From assembly GCF_018224925.1 (NCBI RefSeq), contig NZ_JAGTUF010000004.1, forward strand, positions 186,001-250,000: a stretch of 64,000 nucleotides of DNA, given 5' to 3'. This document shows positions 15,807 to 24,469 of this stretch, in pieces. The stretch comes from Magnetospirillum sulfuroxidans. GTDB lineage: Bacteria; Pseudomonadota; Alphaproteobacteria; Rhodospirillales; Magnetospirillaceae. The translations under genes were made by a program, and so were the position numbers. Position 1 is the first letter of the stretch, and every line of letters begins with the position of its first letter. Under the pieces are notes generated by a model that worked only from the letters and a program-made list of their open reading frames with translations, ran no database searches and was not told where the DNA came from.

Positions 15807-16271
15807 ATGCTGCCATTCATTTCCCAGCACATCCCTGGCGAACGCCCTGCCCGTCAGGTCGCCGAGGCCTTGTTGGAAACGGTGACCGAATTGTCCGAGG
15901 TCATCGCCGAGGAAAACATCACCTTGGCCTCGGGCTATCCCGCCGGGCTGGCGCTGACCAGCGAACGCAAGACCGAACTGGCCGCCGAATATGCCGAATT
16001 GTGGGAAGATCTCGGCGTCGACGGCGCCGCCGCCCTGGCTGCCGATCCCGCCTTCGGCCGGACCCTGATCGCCGCCGTCAATCACCTGCGCCAAGCCGCC
16101 GGCGAGAACATCACCCGGCTGGAAGCGGCGATGAACGCCTCGCGCCGCCGGGTCGAGGCGGTGCTGGAAGCCCTGCGCCAAGATGCCCGCGTCAGCGGCA
16201 CTTACGGCGCCAAGGGCGACATCCCGCTTGAACTGCGTCTGCCCCCCGTTGGGGCGAATTTCCACGCCTGA
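15807..16271 (+). CDS. flgN: FlgN-like flagellar export chaperone
   Basis: Predicted cytoplasmic chaperone for the hook-filament junction proteins FlgK and FlgL, which are the next two genes. The 154-aa helical protein has the family pattern LSEVIAEENITLASGYPAGLALTSERKTELAAEYAELW and, near the end, RVEAVLEALRQDARVSGTYGAKG, close to the FlgN C-terminal Y-G motif. ATG at 15807 is preferred because AGGAG lies seven bases before it; a GTG at 15789 is in frame but has no good ribosome site. Confidence 0.72.
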   Translation: MLPFISQHIPGERPARQVAEALLETVTELSEVIAEENITLASGYPAGLALTSERKTELAAEYAELWEDLGVDGAAALAADPAFGRTLIAAVNHLRQAAGENITRLEAAMNASRRRVEAVLEALRQDARVSGTYGAKGDIPLELRLPPVGANFHA

Positions 16272-16291
16272 CGGCACCCCCGGAGGTCGCC

Positions 16292-17956
16292 ATGTCCCTG
16301 AACCTCGCCCTCGGCTCCGCCACGTCGTCGCTACGCACCATCCAAAGCGAACTGGCCCTGGCCGCCAACAATATCGCCAATGCCGACACTCAGGGATACA
16401 CGGTCAAATCGGCGACCAAGGTCAACACCACAGTCGGCGGCGGCGGCATCGGCACCGGGGTCGATATCACCGGCATTTTGTCCAAGGTCGACGCCAACCT
16501 CTTGAGAACCATCATCACCGCCACCTCGGCCAATGCCGAAACGGCGACCACCGCCGATTACCTGGACCGCCTCAGCGACGTTCTCGGGCAATTGTCATCG
16601 GAAGAAAGTGGGGGCGACACCCTGGCGACCTCGCTGGCCGCCCTGCAATCGACGCTGGAAGAACTGGCGGCGACGCCGGAAAGCGAAACCCTGAAGACCC
16701 AGGCGGTGCTGCAACTGACCGACGTTGCCGCCAACCTGCGCGACACCTCGGCCCAGGTCCAGGATTTGCGCTCTGACGCCGATGCCGATATCGAGAACGC
16801 CGTCGCCTCGATCAACGAATCGCTGCACGCGATCGATTCGCTCAACGATTCCATCGTCCAGGCCCGCGCCCGCGGCCAATCCACCGCCGATCTGGAAGAC
16901 CAGCGCATGGTGCTGGTGGCCGATCTGTCCGAGCAGATCAACATCAGCTATTTCACCGATGAAGATGGCGCCATGACCATCTATACCGGCGGCCAACCAT
17001 TGCTGAATTCCCAGGTGCACGAACTGTCGTATCAGGCCGCCGGCACGGTGACCTCGGAAACCGTCTATCCCGGCGGCTTCGATGCCATCACCCTCGGCGG
17101 CAGCGATATCACCACCACGATCAAATCCGGCACCTTGGCCGCCTTGGTCGCCTTGCGCGACGACACCTTGCCCGCCGTTCAAGATCAATTGGACGCCATC
17201 GCCACCACTCTGAAAGACCAGCTCAACACCATCAGCAACCAGGGGACGCCGTTGCCGGCGCCGCAAACCTTGACCGGCACGGTCGAAGGAATGACCGGCG
17301 CCGACGCGCTGGCGGCCACCGGCACCTTGCGGGTGGCCATCGCCAACAGCGATGGCAGCGCCGTCTCGGTCACCGACATCGACATGACCACCATCACCAG
17401 CGTCGATGATCTGCTTGGTCAGTTGAACGCCATTTCCGGACTTTCCGCCGCCCTTGACGGCGATGGCCGACTGGTCATCGAAACCACCGATTCCACCACC
17501 GGAATCGCCCTGTCCGGCGGCGATGTCGGCGGCAAGACAATATCGTCGTATTTCGGCATGAACGACCTGATCACCGGCGACGGGGCCGAGAATCTGTTCG
17601 TGCGCAAGGACATTGCCGCCGATCCGTCGCTGCTGGCGGTGGGCAAGGTCACCGATAGCGGCATCAGCCTGGATGCCGGCGCCTTGGCCCAGGCCATGGC
17701 CGATATCATCGACACCGGGGCCGCCGCCGATCTGGTGGCCGATGTCGGCGCCCAGGTGAAAGCCGCCGACAGCGCCGCCGCGTCGAAGCAAACGACGCTG
17801 ACGGCGCTGACCGATTCGTTCTCGTCGCAATACGGCGTCAACATCGACGAGGAAACGGCGCGCATCTCGGAACTGGAAAACGCCTATTCGGCTTCGGCTC
17901 AGGTCCTGGCAACCATCCAGGAAATGTTCCAAGCCCTTCTCAACGCGGTGAGCTGA
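16292..17956 (+). CDS. flgK: Flagellar hook-associated protein 1 FlgK
   Basis: First hook-filament junction protein, 554 aa. The N-terminus MSLNLALGSATSSLRTIQSELALAANNIANADTQGYTVKS carries the rod-type ANNIANA.T.GYT motif, and the C-terminus ENAYSASAQVLATIQEMFQALLNAVS is the matching coiled-coil half. The middle holds the FlgK-specific helical part (SINESLHAIDSLNDSIVQARARGQSTADLEDQRMVLVADLSEQINI). It is followed after two bases by flgL. Shine-Dalgarno GGAGG is well spaced. Confidence 0.94.
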   Translation: MSLNLALGSATSSLRTIQSELALAANNIANADTQGYTVKSATKVNTTVGGGGIGTGVDITGILSKVDANLLRTIITATSANAETATTADYLDRLSDVLGQLSSEESGGDTLATSLAALQSTLEELAATPESETLKTQAVLQLTDVAANLRDTSAQVQDLRSDADADIENAVASINESLHAIDSLNDSIVQARARGQSTADLEDQRMVLVADLSEQINISYFTDEDGAMTIYTGGQPLLNSQVHELSYQAAGTVTSETVYPGGFDAITLGGSDITTTIKSGTLAALVALRDDTLPAVQDQLDAIATTLKDQLNTISNQGTPLPAPQTLTGTVEGMTGADALAATGTLRVAIANSDGSAVSVTDIDMTTITSVDDLLGQLNAISGLSAALDGDGRLVIETTDSTTGIALSGGDVGGKTISSYFGMNDLITGDGAENLFVRKDIAADPSLLAVGKVTDSGISLDAGALAQAMADIIDTGAAADLVADVGAQVKAADSAAASKQTTLTALTDSFSSQYGVNIDEETARISELENAYSASAQVLATIQEMFQALLNAVS

Positions 17957-17958
17957 TC

Positions 17959-18861
17959 ATGGAACGGGTATCGACAGCAGGACTGGGCCAGGCGCTGCTG
18001 CGTTCGGCCATGAACGTTCAGGCCAAACTGGCGGAAAAACAGACCGCCAATTCATCCGGGCTGAAGGCCGAAACCTATGCCGGCCTGGGCGCCGGCGCCG
18101 CCAGGCTGGTATCGATGGAAACCTCGCTGGCGCAATTGCAGGCGCGTTCCGACACCGCGCAAACCGCCCTGGACCGGACCGAGGCCATGTATGCCGCCGT
18201 TGACTCCATGGTCGATCTGACCACCAGCATGCGCACGACCTTGTCCGGTCTGAGCACCAATTCCTCCAGCGAGGTCGATTACAACCAGATCGGCAAGAAC
18301 ATGCTGACCGACCTGGAAAACCTGATGAATCTGCAAGTGGACGGCCGCTATCTGTTCAGCGGCAGCGCCACCACCAGCGTTCCGGTGGATACGACGCTGC
18401 TGACCGCGCCAACCACGCCATCGGTCGCCGACACCAGCTATTACCTGGGCGATGACGTCGTTCAATCGGTCAAGGTATCCGATCAGACCGGCATCGATTA
18501 TGGCGTCACCGCCAGCGAATCCGGCTTCGAGAAAGCCTTGCGCGCCGCCAACATCCTGGCCAATCTGGACACTTCGGATCTGGACGAGGATGCGGTCAGC
18601 GAAGCCTATGACCTAGCCACCGCGGCGCTGGACGAATTGCTTGCCTCGCAGGGGCGGCTGTCGGTCAATGCCGGTCGTCTGGAAAACTATCAGGCCCAGC
18701 AAGACACCTCGATCTCGCTGCTGTCCGATCGCATCAGCGACGCCAAGGCGGTGGACGTTGCCCAGACGACGGTGGAAATCTCGCAATACCAAACCACCCT
18801 GCAGGCCTCTTATGCCGCCCTCGGCAAGCTTAATGGCCTGTCGCTGGTGGATTACCTTTGA
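17959..18861 (+). CDS. flgL: Flagellar hook-associated protein 3 FlgL
   Basis: Second junction protein, flagellin-like, 300 aa. It has the flagellin-type helical segment (LDRTEAMYAAVDSMVDLTTSMRTTLSG), the FlgL motif LMNLQVDGRYLFSGSAT and a C-terminal helix (VDVAQTTVEISQYQTTLQASYAALGKLNGLSLVDYL). It is coupled to flgK by a two-base gap and is the last gene of the hook operon here; the next gene is convergent. Confidence 0.93.
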   Translation: MERVSTAGLGQALLRSAMNVQAKLAEKQTANSSGLKAETYAGLGAGAARLVSMETSLAQLQARSDTAQTALDRTEAMYAAVDSMVDLTTSMRTTLSGLSTNSSSEVDYNQIGKNMLTDLENLMNLQVDGRYLFSGSATTSVPVDTTLLTAPTTPSVADTSYYLGDDVVQSVKVSDQTGIDYGVTASESGFEKALRAANILANLDTSDLDEDAVSEAYDLATAALDELLASQGRLSVNAGRLENYQAQQDTSISLLSDRISDAKAVDVAQTTVEISQYQTTLQASYAALGKLNGLSLVDYL

Positions 18862-18870
18862 TCCGTGCCT

Positions 18871-19368
18871 CTAAGGATTTTCACGCAGATAATAGACGAA
18901 ATCCAGCACCGGCGGCGCTGTCGGCGTCGCCGACAGCATGTCATGCACCTGCCCCCGGTGGTGAGTGGTATGGGTGAACATATGCAACATGGTCAGGCCT
19001 AACGGCGTCACCGCCGCGCCGCCCGCCATCGTGCGATAGGAAAACGGCGCCTCCAGATCGCCCATCGGCCCGTCGAAATGCGCAATGATCACGCCGTCAA
19101 GTTCCGCCCGCGCCCGCGCCAGCGGGTCAAATGCGTCGTGCAGGATCTGATCCAGGGCGGTGATGCCGTGGTCGTAACGGTCGGTGAAGCGCCCCAGCCA
19201 AATCATATCGGCGACCAATGCATGATTAAGCGTGGCCATGATCGAGCCGAAAAAGCTCGGCCGCGGACCGGCGAATTCCGCCGGGTCCAAAGCACCGCAG
19301 GCGGCGTAAAGCCGCTGGTTGGCCCAAGCATTATAGCGCGACAGGCGGCGCAAGGTTGCGGGCGTCAT
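18871..19368 (-). CDS. DinB-family protein
   Basis: Four-helix-bundle protein of the DinB/YfiT superfamily, 165 aa. The expected metal-binding histidines are visible: one in IMATLNHALVADMIWLGRF and two in MFTHTTHHRGQVHDML. Members include thiol-dependent transferases and many of unknown role, so no reaction is assigned. The start at 19368 gives the family N-terminus LRRLSRYNAWANQRLYAAC and has AAGGGAG upstream; longer frames run across the hemP region and are not supported. Confidence 0.82.
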   Translation of the reverse strand: MTPATLRRLSRYNAWANQRLYAACGALDPAEFAGPRPSFFGSIMATLNHALVADMIWLGRFTDRYDHGITALDQILHDAFDPLARARAELDGVIIAHFDGPMGDLEAPFSYRTMAGGAAVTPLGLTMLHMFTHTTHHRGQVHDMLSATPTAPPVLDFVYYLRENP

Positions 19369-19464
19369 CGGTCGATATCTCCCTTTATCCACCCCAAAAA
19401 GTGGCAGCTCAGCCAACCCGATGGCAAGCGCCATGCTGTCTGGCTGGTAATTTTGTCTTGACCT

Positions 19465-19483
19465 GAGAACGACTCTCATTATC
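19465..19483 (+). promoter_or_regulatory. Fur-box-like site upstream of hemP
   Basis: GAGAACGACTCTCATTATC matches the classical 19-bp Fur box at 14 positions by eye. It lies 39 bp before hemP and ahead of the heme receptor, where iron repression is expected. A near copy of its 3' 14 bases occurs at 48610-48623. Confidence 0.6.
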
Positions 19484-19521
19484 ATTGCAGGCAGTTGTTT
19501 TGCTGCACATCCAGGATAGCC

Positions 19522-19725
19522 GTGACCGCTCCGCTTCCGCCTCTCTCTGGCTCCATCGCCATCCCGACCGCCACCGCCATGACCGGTGTCACCTCGGGCG
19601 ATGCTCGGCCGCGCGTGGCGCTCAGCACCTTGCTGGCCCAGGGCACCGAATTGGTGATCGAGCATGACGGCCACGACTATCTGCTGCGCCTGACCAGCAA
19701 CGGAAAATTGCTGCTGACCAAGTAA
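19522..19725 (+). CDS. hemP: Hemin uptake protein HemP/HmuP
   Basis: Small 67-aa protein ending in the HemP signature VIEHDGHDYLLRLTSNGKLLLTK. HmuP-type proteins are needed for expression of heme receptors in rhizobia and Bradyrhizobium, probably as co-activators. The GTG at 19522 is chosen for its upstream AGGAT; an ATG at 19579 without a ribosome site would leave only the conserved core. It stands directly before the heme receptor and behind a Fur-like site. Confidence 0.82.
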   Translation: MTAPLPPLSGSIAIPTATAMTGVTSGDARPRVALSTLLAQGTELVIEHDGHDYLLRLTSNGKLLLTK

Positions 19726-19823
19726 CCCGTCTCTCCCTTTCGGTCCCAGCCAGCCACTCACGGCGCATTTGCGCCCAGGCAGCCAGCCAAGACCATCTCC
19801 ATCCTCATGATGAAGGTGCCTTG

Positions 19824-21815
19824 ATGCCTGCCTCTCGCCTGTTGCTTCCCTCTGCCCTGATCGTGTCCGCCGCGATGGCCGCCACCGCCGCCCGCGCCGC
19901 CGATCCGGCTGATCCCGCCACCCGTCTGCACGGGGTTTCGGTAACCACCACCCGCACCGAAAAACCGGTGGACGAAACCCCGGCGGCGGTCACCGTCATT
20001 GGCCCCGAAGAACTGGAACGCAAGGCGCCGCAGGATTTGCGCGATATCTTGCGCGATGTGCCCGGCGTCAGTTTTTCCGGCGGCCCGCGTGCCGGGGTGA
20101 TGTCGCCGACCATTCGCGGCCTGGGCGACGAACGGGTGGTGATTCGGATCGACAACGCCCGCCAGAATTATCAGGTCGGCCACAAGGCGCGTCTGTTCGT
20201 CGAGCCCGATCTGTTGAAGCAAGTCGAGGTGCTGCGCGGCCCCAGCTCGACCATGTTCGGTTCCGGCGCCATCGGCGGCGTCATCAACATGACCACCAAG
20301 GATGCCGCCGACCTGCTGAAGCCGGGACAGCTGGCCGGGGCGATGACCCGTTATTCCTATGCCAGCAATCCCAACGAAAACCATGTTACCGGCACCGCTT
20401 ATGCCCGGCCGGTGGAATGGCTGGACCTGCTGGCCAGCGTCAGCCACCGCAATTACGGCAATCTGGAAGACGGTCAGGAAACCAAGTTGGTCGATTCCGG
20501 CGACAATCTGGTCTCGGGCCTGTTCAAGGTCAGCGTCACTCCGGCACCCCATCACAAAGTCACCGCCCAGGCCGAACGCAATATCAGCAACACCACCATT
20601 CCGCTGACCGCCGATTCCAGTTCAAACGGCGCAGCCGCCAACACCGCCGATCGTGATCTGGTGCGGAACTCTTATGCCCTGCATTACGTCTATGACGACC
20701 CCACCGACCGTATGTTCAATCTGCGGGCGACGCTGTACCGCAATGAAACCGAACTGGACGATTACCGCGCGTCCGACCGCCGTCACGATGAGCGCGACCA
20801 GACCACCGAGGGCTTCGACATCGCCAATACCAGCCGCTTCGCCGGATTGGGCTCCAATCATGCCCTGACCTATGGCGTCGAGGGCTATGAGGACCGCCAG
20901 GAAGGCAAGCGCGACAATGTCTCCACCCCCGGCTGGTACCCGGACGCGACCATGGACATTTTCGGCGGCTTCATCCAAGACGAGATCGGCTTCGGGCCGC
21001 TGACGGTGACGCCGGGCATCCGCTACGATTCCTTTGATCTGTCAGCCACCGGCCAACGTGAACGGAGCGACAGCGCGGTGTCGCCGCGTCTGGCCGTCGC
21101 CTATCAGGCCACGCCATGGGCCCAGCCTTACGTGTCTTACGCCCAGGCCTTCCGCGCCCCGTCGCTGACCACCATGTTCAATTCCGGCCAGCATTATCCC
21201 GGCAACAATTTCATCGCCAACCCCGATCTCAAGCCGGAAAAGGCGCAGAATTTCGAGTTGGGCGCCAACCTGAAATGGCACGATGTCTTGGCCAAGGACA
21301 AGCTGACCGGCAAGCTGGCCGCCTATCACAACAACGTCGAAGATTTTATCGAACAGACCATCGGCGGCACCACCACCACCACCCGCAACATCTCCAAGGC
21401 CCGGATTCGCGGCGTCGAGGCGGAATTGGGCTATGAATCGCTGTCGTGGTTCGGCTCGCTCGGCGCGGCGATGATCCGGGGCAAGAACGTCACCGACAAC
21501 ACCTCGATCAACTCGATCCCCGCCGATCAGGTCAGCCTGACCATCGGTCATCGCTTCAGCGAGTGGGGAGTGGAAACCGGGTGGCGCGCCGCCCTGGTCG
21601 ACAGTCAGGACCGTATCGTCAACGGTTCGGGCACCGCCACCGGCGGCTATGCCTTGCACGACCTGTTCGCGTCGTGGACGCCGCCGCAGCTCAACGACGA
21701 TGTCCGCCTGGATTTCGCCGTCGACAACATCTTTGACAAATCCTATCGCCCGCATGACAGCGCCCTCCGCGAGGCCGGACGCAACGTCAAGGCCGGCGTC
21801 ACCGTCAAGTTCTGA
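19824..21815 (+). CDS. hmuR: TonB-dependent heme/hemoglobin receptor
   Basis: Outer-membrane gated channel importing heme with energy from TonB, 663 aa. A signal peptide (MPASRLLLPSALIVSAAMAATAARA) is followed by the TonB box region (LHGVSVTTTRTEKPVDETPAAVTVI), the plug domain (DLRDILRDVPGVSF, then GVINMTTKDA) and the barrel with YAQAFRAPSLTTMF and NPDLKPEKAQNFELG. The last strand ends in aromatic Phe (VKAGVTVKF). The family is the hemoglobin/transferrin/lactoferrin group; the heme function rests on hemP and hmuSTUV next to it. ATG at 19824 has AAGGTG upstream. Confidence 0.9.
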   Translation: MPASRLLLPSALIVSAAMAATAARAADPADPATRLHGVSVTTTRTEKPVDETPAAVTVIGPEELERKAPQDLRDILRDVPGVSFSGGPRAGVMSPTIRGLGDERVVIRIDNARQNYQVGHKARLFVEPDLLKQVEVLRGPSSTMFGSGAIGGVINMTTKDAADLLKPGQLAGAMTRYSYASNPNENHVTGTAYARPVEWLDLLASVSHRNYGNLEDGQETKLVDSGDNLVSGLFKVSVTPAPHHKVTAQAERNISNTTIPLTADSSSNGAAANTADRDLVRNSYALHYVYDDPTDRMFNLRATLYRNETELDDYRASDRRHDERDQTTEGFDIANTSRFAGLGSNHALTYGVEGYEDRQEGKRDNVSTPGWYPDATMDIFGGFIQDEIGFGPLTVTPGIRYDSFDLSATGQRERSDSAVSPRLAVAYQATPWAQPYVSYAQAFRAPSLTTMFNSGQHYPGNNFIANPDLKPEKAQNFELGANLKWHDVLAKDKLTGKLAAYHNNVEDFIEQTIGGTTTTTRNISKARIRGVEAELGYESLSWFGSLGAAMIRGKNVTDNTSINSIPADQVSLTIGHRFSEWGVETGWRAALVDSQDRIVNGSGTATGGYALHDLFASWTPPQLNDDVRLDFAVDNIFDKSYRPHDSALREAGRNVKAGVTVKF

Positions 21816-21832
21816 TCCGGCGGAGAATGAAC

Positions 21833-22540
21833 ATGGGCAAGACCCGGTTTCGGTTGGGAACGGCTTTGGCTTTATCGGTGCTGTGTCACGGCGGAGCCTT
21901 GGCCGCCCTGCTCGCCACGTCGCCGCCACCGCGACCGGTTCCCCCCTCCCAAAGCTATGCCGTGACCTTTTGGCATCCGCCGATTCCGGCGCCGCCGCAG
22001 CCGGCGGCTCCGGTCGCGGCCAGGACGTCGGAACCGGCCAAGGCTGAGCCGTCCAAGGCGGAACTGGCCAAGGCGGAACTGGCCAAGGCCCAACCGCGGC
22101 GTCCCCCGGTCAAGGCGGCCGCCGCCAAACCGGTGGCCACGCCGACGGTCAAAACCGCACCGGAGGAAATCGCGGCGCCGGCGACGGAGCCCACGGTCAT
22201 TCCGGCCAGTTTCACCCCCCTTCCGGCTCAGCCCGACGCCCCGCCGGCGCCGCCGCCGATCGTGCACCGGGCCGATTACCTGAGCCCGCCGACGCCGCCG
22301 GTTTATCCGGCCCCGGCCCGCCGGCTGGGCATCGAGGGCACGGTGATCATCCGCGCCCTGGTCGAACGCCCCGGAATCGCCAGCCAAGTCACCGTGTGGC
22401 GGTCGTCGGGGGAAAGCCTGCTTGACCGCTCGGCCCTGGAAGCGGTGCGCAACTGGCGCTTTCACCCCATGACCCAAGGCGGCGTCATCATCGCCGCCTG
22501 GGTGGAAGTCCCCATCACTTTTTCCATATCCAATACCTGA
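21833..22540 (+). CDS. tonB: TonB energy-transducing protein
   Basis: Links inner-membrane proton force to the receptor. The 235-aa protein has an N-terminal anchor with the TonB-type LALSVLCHGGALAALLA (His included), a long Pro/Ala/Lys-rich periplasmic spacer, and the C-terminal TonB domain (PVYPAPARRLGIEGTVIIRALVERPGIASQVTVWRSSGESLLDRSALEAVRNWRF). ATG at 21833 is preferred over 21827 for spacing from GGAG. ExbB and ExbD are not in the window, so it must share them with another system. Confidence 0.9.
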   Translation: MGKTRFRLGTALALSVLCHGGALAALLATSPPPRPVPPSQSYAVTFWHPPIPAPPQPAAPVAARTSEPAKAEPSKAELAKAELAKAQPRRPPVKAAAAKPVATPTVKTAPEEIAAPATEPTVIPASFTPLPAQPDAPPAPPPIVHRADYLSPPTPPVYPAPARRLGIEGTVIIRALVERPGIASQVTVWRSSGESLLDRSALEAVRNWRFHPMTQGGVIIAAWVEVPITFSISNT

Positions 22541-22552
22541 AGGAGCCTGTCC

Positions 22553-23605
22553 ATGACCTCGTCCCTGACCCAATTGTGGTGTGAAATCGCCAATGGCAAC
22601 GCCAAGGGGTATGCCCGCGACCTGGCGGCCGAAGCCGGCGCCAGCGAAGCGCAGTTGGTCGCCGCCGGCTGCGGCGGCAACGGCGTCGTCCGCCTGGAGG
22701 TGGATTGGGCCGCCACCATGGCGCGCCTGGAGGAACTGGGCGAAGTCAAGGTCATCACCCGCAATGACAGCATCGTCCATGAAAAGGTCGGCAGCTTCGG
22801 CAAGGTCCAAATCACCGCCACCACCGGTCTGGTGCTGAACGGCGACGTCGATCTGCGCCTGTTCCTCGGTCACTGGAACCACAGCTTCTTCGTCCGCATG
22901 AACACCCGCCATGGCGAACGCCAGGCCATTCAGGTGTTCGACCTGCACGGTGAGGCCGTCCACAAGATCTATCGCACCCAAGCCACCCATGGCAGCGTCT
23001 GGGATGCCCTGGTCGCTGAGTTGGCGGCGGCCGACCAAAGCCCGGAACTGTCGGTGCTGCCGCCGCGCCGGCTCCTGGCCCCGCGTGAGGATGGAGCGAT
23101 CGACGTCGCCGGCCTGCGCGCCTCGTGGACGGCGATGAAGGATATCCATCATTTCCACGGCATGTTGCAGGAATTCGGCGTCGATCGGCACCAGGCCCTG
23201 CGCCTGGCCGGTCCCGACCTCGCCCGTGAGGTCGATTGCGGAGCCTTGGCCGCGGTGTTGCGCGCCGTCCAAGCCGAACAAATTCCGTTCATGGTCTTCG
23301 TCGGCAATGCCGGTTGCATCCAAATTCATACCGGCACGGTGCAGCGGGTGATGGAAAAGGACGGCTGGGTCAACATCATGGACCCGCGCTTTAATCTGCA
23401 TGCCCGCGCCGATCTGATCACCTCGGCCTGGGTGGTGACCAAGCCGACGCGCGAAAGCGCCATCACCACCTTGGAACTGTATGACGACCAGAACCGCAAC
23501 GTCGCCATCCTGTGCGGCGAACGGCAGCCGGGCACCACGGAACGGGCCGAATGGCGGGCGCTGCTGTCCACTCTGCCGGCGCTGGCCGCCAGTCGGGCAG
23601 CCTAG
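22553..23605 (+). CDS. hmuS: Hemin-degrading/heme-trafficking factor HmuS
   Basis: Cytoplasmic protein that receives imported heme and degrades or transfers it. At 350 aa it is the usual size of two tandem HemS/ChuS halves: the first spans about residues 10-170 (ARDLAAEAGASEAQLVAAGCGG, VKVITRNDSIVHEKVG), the second about 200-345 (FHGMLQEFGVDRHQALRLAG, VFVGNAGCIQIHTGTVQRV, WVNIMDPRFNLHARADLI). GAAGGAG lies upstream. It is part of one transcript with tonB and hmuTUV. Confidence 0.92.
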   Translation: MTSSLTQLWCEIANGNAKGYARDLAAEAGASEAQLVAAGCGGNGVVRLEVDWAATMARLEELGEVKVITRNDSIVHEKVGSFGKVQITATTGLVLNGDVDLRLFLGHWNHSFFVRMNTRHGERQAIQVFDLHGEAVHKIYRTQATHGSVWDALVAELAAADQSPELSVLPPRRLLAPREDGAIDVAGLRASWTAMKDIHHFHGMLQEFGVDRHQALRLAGPDLAREVDCGALAAVLRAVQAEQIPFMVFVGNAGCIQIHTGTVQRVMEKDGWVNIMDPRFNLHARADLITSAWVVTKPTRESAITTLELYDDQNRNVAILCGERQPGTTERAEWRALLSTLPALAASRAA

Positions 23606-23608
23606 ACC

Positions 23609-24469
23609 ATGTCGGCCCACTGCTCTCGCCGCGCCTTCCTTGACCTTGGTCTTGGCCTTGGCCTCGGAACGGTAATTACCCTGATGGCGCCCCGTCCGAT
23701 TCAGGCGGCGGGGGCAGTCCGGCTGATCACCATCGGCGCTCCCACCACCGAAATCGTCTTCGCCCTCGGCGCGGGCGATCAGGTGGTGGCCACCGACACC
23801 ACCAGTCGTTTCCCTCAAACCGCCGCCACCTTGCCCAAGGTCGGCTATATGCGGGCATTGTCGGCCGAGGGCTTGCTGTCACTGGCCCCCACCCGCATCA
23901 TCGCCCAGGACGGTTCCGGCCCCATCGAGGTGCTTGAGCGCGTCCGCGAAGCCGGCATCCCCATCGACATGGTCCCCGACCGCCCCGACCTTTCCACCTT
24001 GGACAGCAACATCGCCCTGATTGCCGGCCGGTTGGGCCGCGAACCGGAAGGGGCCCGGTTGGCGGCCGAATTACGCCAGCGCCTAAGCCAGAACCAACCG
24101 CCGACGCCGCTATCGGCCCTGTGCCTGATCCATCCCGGCGGCGGCGGCTGGATGGCCGCCGGGCGCGACACCGTGCCCGATCTGCTGATCCGACTGGCCG
24201 GCGGTCACAACGCCATCGATTTTGCCGGCATCCGGCCATTGTCGCTGGAAGCGGCGGTGGACAGCGCCCCCGATCTGTTGGTCATCAGTTCCAGCGCCTT
24301 GGCCCAGGCCGGCGGCGTCGATGCCCTGCTGGCCCTGCCGCATCTGGCCGCCACCCCGGCAGCGGCCAAGCGCCGGGTCGTGGTGGTGGAATCGCAGATG
24401 CTGCTGGGGCTGGGACCGCGCTCGCCCGAGGCGGTGCAACGCCTGCGCGCGGTGATGGCAGCGGCATGA
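23609..24469 (+). CDS. hmuT: Heme ABC transporter substrate-binding protein HmuT
   Basis: Periplasmic heme carrier of the FecB/BtuF type, 286 aa. The N-terminus has a twin-arginine-like start (SRRAFLDLGLGLGLG) before the mature part at about residue 33, suggesting Tat export, though this needs testing. The binding-protein fold is seen in RLITIGAPTTEIVFALGAGDQVVATDTTSRFP and KVGYMRALSAEGLLSLAPTRIIAQDGSGP. The stop overlaps hmuU by four bases. Confidence 0.9.
   Translation: MSAHCSRRAFLDLGLGLGLGTVITLMAPRPIQAAGAVRLITIGAPTTEIVFALGAGDQVVATDTTSRFPQTAATLPKVGYMRALSAEGLLSLAPTRIIAQDGSGPIEVLERVREAGIPIDMVPDRPDLSTLDSNIALIAGRLGREPEGARLAAELRQRLSQNQPPTPLSALCLIHPGGGGWMAAGRDTVPDLLIRLAGGHNAIDFAGIRPLSLEAAVDSAPDLLVISSSALAQAGGVDALLALPHLAATPAAAKRRVVVVESQMLLGLGPRSPEAVQRLRAVMAAA

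Noticed and set aside
21872-23818. 648-codon minus-strand frame opposite tonB and hmuS
   Set aside because: Shadow frame; the plus strand encodes clear TonB and HmuS proteins throughout.
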